From: Prevotella sp.
GTDB taxonomy: Bacteria; Bacteroidota; Bacteroidia; Bacteroidales; Bacteroidaceae
NCBI GenBank assembly: GCA_017545045.1
Contig: JAFYDA010000132.1
Location: forward strand, 1 to 42,682
Reading direction: 5' to 3'
Length of the DNA stretch: 42,682 bases
The notes under the pieces are model-generated. The model had not been told where the DNA came from and did no database searches. It saw only the letters and a program-made list of their open reading frames with translations. The position numbers and the translations under genes were made by a program. The stretch's first letter is position 1, and every line of letters starts with the position of its first letter. Positions 7,706 through 15,474 of the stretch are shown piece by piece.

Positions 7706-7713
7706 TAACTTTG
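7706..7713 (+). promoter_or_regulatory. -7 element upstream of the partner-switching operon
   Basis: TAACTTTG, 30 nt before the phosphatase start. A near-match CTG (7684-7686) lies 19 nt upstream in place of TTG. I see no other such element in the gene gaps until 20656. Confidence 0.5.
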
Positions 7714-7743
7714 TACCCTAAAAATAGAATAACGTAGTTAAAA

Positions 7744-9831
7744 ATGACAGGTGTTAGGCTTTTTGTCGTACTCTTTTCCCTTTTGGCGGGTGTTGTCAGC
7801 GTACATGCCGACATTATGGATAATGCGCAGAAAAAGGGTGATGGCACGCGTGGAGCCGACTTCTATCGTGAATACGAAGACCGCTACAATGAGAGCCTGA
7901 TGGAAGGTGATGCCAACCTGCAGGTGAAACGTATTTATGAGTGGCTTGAAGAGACGCGCCGCCAACACGATCCTGAGCAGGAGGCCTTTGTACTTGTTGT
8001 CCGAGCTTCCTATTACTATAACAACGACATGAACGACTCCATCTTCGTTAAGCTTCCTGAAGACCTGGAGTTCCTGCGAAACCACGCGCTGTGGAAGGAG
8101 TACAACGAAGTGTGGGCATTCCTGTGTAATACTTATATTTATAGCGGCAAGGCTAACATCGGACTGCATAAGGTGCAGGAAATGTATGCCGATGCAGAGC
8201 ATCGCAAAGATGACTACGGCATGGGGCTGGCTTACACCGGCATGGGTAATGCCTATATGGTGCTTGGCAATTCTGAAGAGAGTATCAGTGCTTACCAGAA
8301 AGCCCTCGATATCCTGACTAACATGGAGCGGCTGTCGGCTGTGGCGACAGAGATTTATCCCAACTACGGTGACCTGCTGAACGACCGTCATGAGTACGAC
8401 CGCTTGGAGAAACTGACTGATCAGTGGCGACAGTTTCTGGAGCGTTTTATAAAAGAACATAAACTGGAAGCGGACAGCTATCAGGTCATCACCTATTGGT
8501 CGTATTATTACTTGGCTCGTGCTCAGGCTTCTTTAGGTAAGGGCAATTTGGAAAATGCCGCTCAGGAACTGGAGGCGGTCAAGCGGTATGAGCTCTCCGT
8601 GGATGACTATTTGGGACAGAAATATCTGTATTATCTTGCACAGCTTTCCTTTCAAGAAGGACACTATATAGAGGCTCTGACGCTGAATACCCGTCGCATG
8701 GGACAGATGGCGATGACCGACGACCGGTCGGCGCTCATACAGGTGCACCAGCAGCGGGCCGAGATTATGGAGAAGTTGGGGCGTTTCTCCGAGGCTGCGC
8801 AGCTTTATCGTCAGATGTACATCATCAACGACTCCATCAATGCCAAGGATATTAAGAGTCAGTTGAGTGAAATGAACACCTTGTTCCAGGTGGACGAACT
8901 GAAGATGAAGCAGCAGCGCTCTCAGTTTATTTTCACGATGATTGTGACCTCGGTTGTCGTCGTGGCATTAGTCATCTTCCTTATTTTCCGCATGATAGCG
9001 GCCAAGCGCCTGAAAGTGGCTCACACCAAGCTGGAGCAGACACACGGTGAACTACTGAAAGCGTACGACAATTTGGAAGAAACAACCAAGGCCAAGGAAC
9101 GTATAGAGAGTGACCTGCGTATTGCACGTAACATCCAGATGTCGATGGTGCCCAGTCAGTTCCCCAATCGTCCCGACCTTGATATCTATGCTTCGATGAC
9201 CCCCGCTAAGGAGGTTGGTGGCGACCTTTACGACTTCCTGCTTATCGGCGATCATCTCTACTTCGCCCTTGGCGACGTCAGCGGCAAGGGCGTACCGGCC
9301 TCGCTCTTTATGGCGCAGGCTACCCGTCTATTCCATACGCTGGCGAAACTGGCAATGAAACCTGCTGAGATTGCCACCCGTCTGAACGACGAACTGAGTG
9401 CTGAGAACGACCAGGGCATGTTCGTGACCATGTTCCTCGGTGCGGTAGACCTGACCACTGGTCATCTCTCTTTCTGCAATGCCGGTCATAACCCGCCGGT
9501 GCTGGGCACTACGTTCCTTGAGATGATACCCAATGCGCCTATTGGCTTATGGCCGGAATTGGAATATGAGGGTGAGGAGATAGAAAACATTGACTGCCAG
9601 CAGTTGTTCATTTATACTGATGGACTGAACGAAGCCGAGAACCGCCAGCAGGAGCAGTTTACGGACGAACGGCTGATAGAAATGTTGGAGAAGCATCCCT
9701 ACGAGAGTTGCCAGAATACCATAGAGATGCTGCGTGAAGAAGTGGAGAAACACCGTGACGGCGCCGAGCCTAATGACGACCTGACAATGCTCTGCTTCAG
9801 GATAGATACTCATAAACTACAAAAACCATAA
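7744..9831 (+). CDS. Membrane-bound SpoIIE/RsbU-type PP2C phosphatase with periplasmic TPR sensor
   Basis: A 695-aa signalling protein. Residues 1-22 form a signal peptide ending 'VHA'. Next come TPR-like helical repeats (about 140-380), a single membrane helix (about 395-418), a coiled-coil linker (about 420-460) and a cytoplasmic SpoIIE-type PP2C domain (about 460-690). The phosphatase motifs are complete: 'VGGDLYDF' (~493), 'GDVSGKG' (~510), 'NAGHNPP' (~580), 'TDGLNEAEN' (~626) and 'DDLTML' near the end; their acidic residues bind two Mn/Mg ions. RsbU/SpoIIE enzymes dephosphorylate STAS-domain anti-anti-sigma proteins, and such a STAS gene lies two genes downstream. The TPR part presumably reads an envelope signal. 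Confidence 0.9.
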   Translation: MTGVRLFVVLFSLLAGVVSVHADIMDNAQKKGDGTRGADFYREYEDRYNESLMEGDANLQVKRIYEWLEETRRQHDPEQEAFVLVVRASYYYNNDMNDSIFVKLPEDLEFLRNHALWKEYNEVWAFLCNTYIYSGKANIGLHKVQEMYADAEHRKDDYGMGLAYTGMGNAYMVLGNSEESISAYQKALDILTNMERLSAVATEIYPNYGDLLNDRHEYDRLEKLTDQWRQFLERFIKEHKLEADSYQVITYWSYYYLARAQASLGKGNLENAAQELEAVKRYELSVDDYLGQKYLYYLAQLSFQEGHYIEALTLNTRRMGQMAMTDDRSALIQVHQQRAEIMEKLGRFSEAAQLYRQMYIINDSINAKDIKSQLSEMNTLFQVDELKMKQQRSQFIFTMIVTSVVVVALVIFLIFRMIAAKRLKVAHTKLEQTHGELLKAYDNLEETTKAKERIESDLRIARNIQMSMVPSQFPNRPDLDIYASMTPAKEVGGDLYDFLLIGDHLYFALGDVSGKGVPASLFMAQATRLFHTLAKLAMKPAEIATRLNDELSAENDQGMFVTMFLGAVDLTTGHLSFCNAGHNPPVLGTTFLEMIPNAPIGLWPELEYEGEEIENIDCQQLFIYTDGLNEAENRQQEQFTDERLIEMLEKHPYESCQNTIEMLREEVEKHRDGAEPNDDLTMLCFRIDTHKLQKP

Positions 9832-9835
9832 AACA

Positions 9836-10249
9836 ATGAAAAAAGAACTCAAGTTGAAAAACCAAGTCGGAGAACTGGAACGTGTGAACCAGTTCGTTGA
9901 GGAAATCGGCGAAGAGCTGAACCTGGACATGGAGATGCAGATGAATCTAAATCTGGTGATGGAGGAGATGGTGTCGAACATCATCTTCTATGCCTATCCC
10001 GAAGGCTCCGATGCGGAAATAGAGCTGATGGCAGAGAGCGACGGTAAGGAACTGACCTTTGTGCTCAGCGATCAGGGCAGTGAGTTTGACCCGACACTGA
10101 AGGAAGATGCGGATGTAAATATCAACCCCATTGACCGTGAAGGGTTGGGCGGCATGGGTATCTTTATCGTGAAGAACATCATGAACCAGGTGACATACCA
10201 ACGACTGGAGGGTAAGAACTTGCTGACAATGAAAAAAGAGATAAAATAA
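9836..10249 (+). CDS. RsbW-like serine kinase / anti-sigma-type ATPase
   Basis: A 137-aa single-domain GHKL ATPase of the RsbW/SpoIIAB type. The N box is 'EEMVSNIIFYAY' (~43-54), the G1-like box 'DQGSEFDP' (~79) and the G2 box 'GGMGIFIVKNIMN' (~105). In known systems this protein phosphorylates its STAS partner on Ser/Thr and binds an alternative output protein, classically a sigma factor. It starts 4 nt after the phosphatase, so the two are translationally close. No sigma-factor gene is present here, so the output partner is unknown. Confidence 0.88.
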   Translation: MKKELKLKNQVGELERVNQFVEEIGEELNLDMEMQMNLNLVMEEMVSNIIFYAYPEGSDAEIELMAESDGKELTFVLSDQGSEFDPTLKEDADVNINPIDREGLGGMGIFIVKNIMNQVTYQRLEGKNLLTMKKEIK

Positions 10250-10292
10250 TATAGAATAAAAACATTAATCATTAAAAAAACAAAAAAGTATT

Positions 10293-10604
10293 ATGACACA
10301 GATTTTGAAAGAAGGTGGCAAGACCATCATTAAGACAGGCGAACGGATAGACACCATGAATGCCGGACAGTTTGAACAGGACATCCAGCCCGTGCTGGCC
10401 GACGGTGGCGTTGACCTTGAAATGGACTGCACCAATCTGGTCTACATGGCCAGCTCTGGCTTGCGCGTCATTCAGAAGACCATGCGCACGGTGATGCAGC
10501 AGAAGGGTAAGTTCAAGATTACGAATGTCAGTGCTGAAATATACAAAGTGCTGGCTATGACGGGCTTTACCAAGTTTATGACCGTTGAGAAGAGAAAAGA
10601 GTAA
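10293..10604 (+). CDS. STAS-domain anti-anti-sigma factor (RsbV/SpoIIAA-like)
   Basis: A 103-aa STAS protein. The phosphorylation-site loop is 'NLVYMASSGLRVIQKTM', with S54/S55 at the conserved position preceding 'GLR'. In partner switching the unphosphorylated STAS protein sequesters the RsbW-like kinase; the kinase phosphorylates it and the PP2C enzyme resets it. All three roles are encoded in order within this operon. The gap from the kinase is 43 nt and contains no promoter or terminator; the next gene follows after 6 nt. Confidence 0.88.
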   Translation: MTQILKEGGKTIIKTGERIDTMNAGQFEQDIQPVLADGGVDLEMDCTNLVYMASSGLRVIQKTMRTVMQQKGKFKITNVSAEIYKVLAMTGFTKFMTVEKRKE

Positions 10605-10610
10605 AAGATT

Positions 10611-11516
10611 ATGTGGTACATTGTTTTAATATTCATTATCGCACTGCTCCTCTTTGCCGTTGCCGCACAGCATAATGCGGGCCGCAAGCAGTCGGAGGAG
10701 TCGGCGGTTTTGTTGAAGGACTACCAGAAGCGCGTCGACGAGCAGCAGAAACTGCTCGACGATTACCGCGCACTGGAGAAAAACTTCGACAGCGTCGGTC
10801 AGGGCTATGAGCAGGCTCTGCTTGCCTTCGACAAAATGGAGGAAGAAAAGCAGAAACTGGAGCAGACTAACAACAAACTGGAGCAGCGTTGCCACGACTT
10901 GCAGGAGCAGACTTCGCAGCTGACAACGATGGCGCATAAAAACTACGACATCATGCAACAGTTGGTGAAGGACGCTGAAGACGAGGGTGGAACGCCGAAA
11001 ATAATGGCTGCCATCCGCAAGATGGAGAACCTGACCGAGTTAGGCAGTCAGTCGGCCATCAACACAGGTGAGCACACCACGCCGCGCCAGATAGCCGAGC
11101 AGGCTGTCAGCGAGTCTGGCATCCGTGAGGCCAACTATCTGCAGTTCGACCTTTTTGTCAACGATGAGGCTAACGAGGCTACTCTGCGTACGACACCTCG
11201 CAAGGCTGCCCGCGTCATCGCGCTGTTACTCGACAACGCCATGAAGTTCACCACCGAAGGCAAGGTGACGCTTTATGTCAACGGTGCCGACAAGCAGGTG
11301 CAGTTTATCGTTGAAGACTCCGGTATCGGTATACCTGCCGAGGAGGCTGAGCACATTTTCGAACCATACGTGCAGTTGAACAACTATTTCGGAGGTACGG
11401 GTGTAGGACTGACAGCCGCCCGCAGCATTGCCCGCCGTCTCGATGGCGACGTCGTGCTCGACGCTACATACGCAGGCCCCGGTGCGCGATTTGTGTTCAC
11501 ACTGCCGTTGGCGTAA
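10611..11516 (+). CDS. Membrane-anchored GHKL ATPase resembling a sensor histidine kinase, no clear H-box
   Basis: A 301-aa protein with one N-terminal membrane helix (about 1-20), a long charged coiled coil (about 25-105) and a C-terminal histidine-kinase-type ATPase domain (about 150-300). The N box is 'LLDNAMKF' (~207), G1 'DSGIGIP' (~237), F box 'IFEPYVQ' and G2 'GGTGVGLTAARSIARR' (~262). A canonical H-E-[LIF] phospho-acceptor is absent; the only candidate His in the linker is in 'MAHKNYDIM' (~107). No response regulator is nearby. It may phosphorylate Ser of the STAS protein, act through binding, or be a divergent histidine kinase. It is 6 nt downstream of the STAS gene. Confidence 0.8.
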   Translation: MWYIVLIFIIALLLFAVAAQHNAGRKQSEESAVLLKDYQKRVDEQQKLLDDYRALEKNFDSVGQGYEQALLAFDKMEEEKQKLEQTNNKLEQRCHDLQEQTSQLTTMAHKNYDIMQQLVKDAEDEGGTPKIMAAIRKMENLTELGSQSAINTGEHTTPRQIAEQAVSESGIREANYLQFDLFVNDEANEATLRTTPRKAARVIALLLDNAMKFTTEGKVTLYVNGADKQVQFIVEDSGIGIPAEEAEHIFEPYVQLNNYFGGTGVGLTAARSIARRLDGDVVLDATYAGPGARFVFTLPLA

Positions 11517-11530
11517 GCAAGAAATCCAGT

Positions 11531-11586
11531 GAGCCGTGGATACGGCTCTCTCGCAGATTAAGCGGAAAAATTATCCAGACGGATAA
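11531..11586 (+). repeat. Two short hairpins in the leader of the first surface gene
   Basis: GAGCCGT (11531-11537) pairs with ACGGCTC (11542-11548), and TTATCC (11571-11576) with GGATAA (11581-11586). Neither is followed by a T run, so they are not obvious terminators. They may be RNA leader structures between the signalling and surface genes. Confidence 0.4.
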
Positions 11587-11605
11587 AAACAAAATAATTA
11601 AGAGA

Positions 11606-14600
11606 ATGGAAAAACTAAAACTAATTAATCAATCTATAGCAGGGCGGTGGCTTATATGGCTACTCACCCTGCTCTTTGTTCCAATAGGAGCAAGGGGAGA
11701 CAGTTACGGTTTGACCGTAGGTGGCGTGGCTGTGACAACAGACAATGCTACGAACATCACGGGTGACAATATCTCGGGTACTATCAGTTTTGATGCTGGG
11801 ACAAGCACGCTGACGCTGAACAATGCTCAGGTCAATGGCGTCATCTCTTCGTCCATCACAAGCTTGAACATACATCTCGTTGGCTCTTCAGTGTTCACTG
11901 TTGATAATACGAATGCAAACGCTTATTTCTTAACATATACAGGTGAGGAACAGGGCGCAACAGTCACTGTGAGCACAGAAGCCATCGGCGCATCACTAAA
12001 AGCAATTTCAACGTCGTCGGACAATTATCTCTACGACACTAATTCATATACCATAAATGCCAGTGAAGGCAATTGGAATTATTGGGAAAATTCTACAGGC
12101 ATCGACGAGAATAGCCTTTGGTATGTGAAAATCTCCAAGCCATACGTTTGGGTGGCTGGCGATTACATTGACGATAGCAACCTGAATGATCTTATATCAG
12201 GCGGAGATTATAGTTTCAACCTGAATACCAATACGGTGACTATTTCAGGATTGCAGCCTGAATATGCGAATTATGATCCCAGTAAAGCTCGCGAATATTT
12301 AGTCGAGAGCAATCTGGCTGATTTGAATGTCGTAGTAAGCGGAACGAACGCTCTGTTCATGAAATCGGGGAATCCCAGTAATATTACGAGCAGAGTGTTC
12401 AAGTACACAGGTGCAAGCGGCGAAAGCAGCAGTCTGAACCTGACGATGCAAGACGGCGCAACAATCGAGGCCAGATGGGATACAGGGGTGAGCGCATCCT
12501 TAGATTATCTCGTCGAAGGCTTTACAGAGCACAATATTTCCGTCGATCTGGAAGAAATGGAAACCAGCGGGCCGCTGGCCGAAGTTGATGGCACGAAAAT
12601 GACAATTGCTAACATGACATTCTACGACTTGTGGATATTAGGAACGCAGGTAAATACGAAGAATGCCGCACAAATTGTTGGCGATGATGACGGCTATGTC
12701 AGCTTTGACGGCAACCACACCGTGACCCTCAACAACTATTTTTCTCAAGATGATGAAGGCTTTAATGGACCGTTCATTTCAAACGGACTTGGTGATTTGA
12801 CCATCAATTTGGTTGGTGATAACACTATAAGGGGCTACTCTTCTTTTATAGCCAAGAGTACAGATGGTGGCGATGACTATACTGCGACTTTCACGACTAC
12901 AGCAAACAACTCTGGCAACTTGGAAATTTATTCCGATGTAGCCACAGGCCATACTGTTGAGTATACTGGTGGCTTGCGTTTGTCAACTGGTGAAGACAGT
13001 GATTATGGTGGTGAATATTATATCATCGGCCTGACGGATTACCAACTGACCGTAGGTGATGTAGCCGTAACAAGTGCCAATGCCTCGAGCATCACAGGCG
13101 AAACTATCGAGGGCACCGTTTCATACGATATTGACAACCATATGCTGACATTGAATGGTGCAACGATTGATGGAATGATTACCACCAGTCTGCCAGCTCT
13201 TATTGTTACTTTGGCCGGAGACAACAGCCTTATGGCAATTGCAGGCGAAAATGGTACTTTGGAATTTACTGGTACAGGAACTTTAAGTCTCAATCATAGT
13301 GATGGCGTTATCAATGGCTTCTCTTCTGTTGATTTCGGCAGTTTCAATCTACAGTCGTCACAGCCTGGCGGTGTTCATTGGGACGAAGAAAACAGTTCGC
13401 TTCGTAGTTTTGATGATGATGCTGTCGGAAATCTGACACTTACCACAACTGTTCTTTATCCTATTTGGGTAAATGACGGTGGCGAGTACTACCAACAAGT
13501 GACTGCGACCAATAAAACTAATGTGTTAGGCGACGACTATTCGTCAGTAAGTTACAACGGTAGCGGAACGTTGACTGTGAAAGGAGCGCAGATTTCTCGC
13601 ATGGATTATCCTTCCATAGTAGTCGGAGAGGACATAGCGGCTCTGACGGTTCATCTTGTCGGCTACAACGAGATTGGCGGTAGTGAAACAAATGCCTTTA
13701 AGTTCCTTGGTGAGAGTACCACACTGGCCTTTACAACGAGCGAGACGCTGCCAGGCTGTCTTGTGATGTTCGGTAATCTCTCTGAAGGACAGTCAGGAAC
13801 CATCAATTATCAGAATGGTCTTGCTCTAGCTGAGAATAAGATTAGTGTTTCTGTTGCCGACAATATAGATGTATCGCATATTACAGGTTATGCATCAGTC
13901 ATTAATGATCAGGACGGTGCAGTGTTCTTTTATTCTGATGGTTCTATAAATTGGATGTCCAATGCTGAGTTGAGTCATGAAAGACCCGTATATGTCAAGG
14001 TGTTATCAGAGGGCGATGCCACAGCAACAGCAGGAATCTGGCCTTCTTCTCTCAGTAATCCGTCCTTACTGCAAAAGGTAACCTTCCAGTTCGACTGGGG
14101 AGCCTGTACGAATAAGAATGTGACGGTTCAGGTGAGGGGTTTCAAGCAGGTTTATAACGAAGAAACTTATGAAACTACGTGGGAATCCGACGGCAAGACC
14201 TATTCAGAGGCCAAATCGCTGTCTTCCGCTAATGCTGACGGCATCATTGAACTACCACTGACATCTGAGGTTACCTCTGAGACCATTCAGTTGTATTTCT
14301 CTTCTTCGCAGGAGTTCTCTTTTGTTCCGCTGACTGTTGCATTGAAGAGCGCTCAGGCATACGACCTTGTAGTGGCTGGTGTTACGGTGTCTGAACTGAA
14401 TGCAGACGACGTTCTGGGTGACGGAACAATCATCTTTGATAACGATGAGAACACACTCACACTGAACAGTGCCAACATTGAGGTGGTGGAAGAGATGCCT
14501 GCCATCGATTATAGCGGAACAGACAATCTGACCATCAGTCTGATAGGAACCAATACCATTGAAAACGACGGTGGCTGCGAGGCCATCCGATACAATGGAT

Positions 14601-15418
14601 ACGGCACTACTAATCCCAAACTGATCTTTGCCAAGGGCGATACACAGCCCTGCTCATTACTTTTGGAGACAGAGGAGGGAACTGTCATCTCAACCGGCTT
14701 TAGCCAAATAGATGGCATCAACGGCATCAATAATGCAACAGGTAAAGCTTTGTCGATATTGGCAGGCGGTGCTGTCAGTTATGAGTATCAATTTGCAGGT
14801 CTTAACTATCCTGATATAGAGGATGGCGCTCCCGTTACTTCAGCCCTGATTACCTCAGAGCCTACAACCATCAGCTTCGGCAGTAACACTTGGGCTACCT
14901 ACTGTTCTTCCTTGAATCTAAGTGTGCCTACGGGAACAAAAGCCTATCGCATTGAAACTGTAGGTGAATCGTCTGTTTCTGTAGTCGAAATAGGTTACCT
15001 GCCTGCTGGCAAGGGTGTGCTGCTGGAACGTCAGAGCGGAGCATCAAGCACAGTTACCATCAACTCACTTTATACAGGTAGTCAGACTGTGACTACTACA
15101 GGTCTGTTGGGTACCACCGCAGAGACCGCCGTCTCGGGAATCTCTGGAACTGTCTACGTCCTCTACAACGATGAGTTCGTGAAGACAACCTCTGGTTCTG
15201 TTCCTGCCAACCGCGGCTATCTGACTATTTCCGATGCAGTCATGCCTACGGGTTCTCGTCTGGCCATCAAGATTGGTGATGAGACAGTGCGGATTACCGC
15301 TCCCACCATCGCCGACAGCGATGCAGAACAGTGGTACGACCTGCAAGGCCGTCGCATTCAGCGCCCGCAATCTGCCGGAATTTACATCAAGAACGGTAAA
15401 AAGATTATTATTAAATAG
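11606..15418 (+). CDS. Large secreted repeat protein with C-terminal sorting-like domain (1270 aa)
   Basis: It has a Sec signal peptide (about 1-31). About six diverged repeats follow, starting near residues 34, 178, 341, 477, 617 and 919. Each begins with a Y-x-L-x-V-x-G-V-like strand, then N-A-x-x-I-x-G-D and a 'T-L-T-L-N-x-A' strand, and ends with 'L-T-I-x-L-x-G-x-N-x-I'; this suggests stacked beta structure. An unrelated beta-rich insert lies at about 780-915. The last ~190 residues form a module shared with the next gene ('NTWATYCSS ... VYVLYNDEFVK ... NRGYL') ending 'WYDLQGRR ... GIYIKNGKK', similar to Bacteroidota C-terminal sorting signals. Probable surface or adhesin-like protein; function unknown. 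First of three tandem mosaics. Confidence 0.8.
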   Translation: MEKLKLINQSIAGRWLIWLLTLLFVPIGARGDSYGLTVGGVAVTTDNATNITGDNISGTISFDAGTSTLTLNNAQVNGVISSSITSLNIHLVGSSVFTVDNTNANAYFLTYTGEEQGATVTVSTEAIGASLKAISTSSDNYLYDTNSYTINASEGNWNYWENSTGIDENSLWYVKISKPYVWVAGDYIDDSNLNDLISGGDYSFNLNTNTVTISGLQPEYANYDPSKAREYLVESNLADLNVVVSGTNALFMKSGNPSNITSRVFKYTGASGESSSLNLTMQDGATIEARWDTGVSASLDYLVEGFTEHNISVDLEEMETSGPLAEVDGTKMTIANMTFYDLWILGTQVNTKNAAQIVGDDDGYVSFDGNHTVTLNNYFSQDDEGFNGPFISNGLGDLTINLVGDNTIRGYSSFIAKSTDGGDDYTATFTTTANNSGNLEIYSDVATGHTVEYTGGLRLSTGEDSDYGGEYYIIGLTDYQLTVGDVAVTSANASSITGETIEGTVSYDIDNHMLTLNGATIDGMITTSLPALIVTLAGDNSLMAIAGENGTLEFTGTGTLSLNHSDGVINGFSSVDFGSFNLQSSQPGGVHWDEENSSLRSFDDDAVGNLTLTTTVLYPIWVNDGGEYYQQVTATNKTNVLGDDYSSVSYNGSGTLTVKGAQISRMDYPSIVVGEDIAALTVHLVGYNEIGGSETNAFKFLGESTTLAFTTSETLPGCLVMFGNLSEGQSGTINYQNGLALAENKISVSVADNIDVSHITGYASVINDQDGAVFFYSDGSINWMSNAELSHERPVYVKVLSEGDATATAGIWPSSLSNPSLLQKVTFQFDWGACTNKNVTVQVRGFKQVYNEETYETTWESDGKTYSEAKSLSSANADGIIELPLTSEVTSETIQLYFSSSQEFSFVPLTVALKSAQAYDLVVAGVTVSELNADDVLGDGTIIFDNDENTLTLNSANIEVVEEMPAIDYSGTDNLTISLIGTNTIENDGGCEAIRYNGYGTTNPKLIFAKGDTQPCSLLLETEEGTVISTGFSQIDGINGINNATGKALSILAGGAVSYEYQFAGLNYPDIEDGAPVTSALITSEPTTISFGSNTWATYCSSLNLSVPTGTKAYRIETVGESSVSVVEIGYLPAGKGVLLERQSGASSTVTINSLYTGSQTVTTTGLLGTTAETAVSGISGTVYVLYNDEFVKTTSGSVPANRGYLTISDAVMPTGSRLAIKIGDETVRITAPTIADSDAEQWYDLQGRRIQRPQSAGIYIKNGKKIIIK

Positions 15419-15474
15419 GTAAATACATTATTATTAAATTAAAGAAACCATAAATTATTAGAAAGGGAAAAAAA

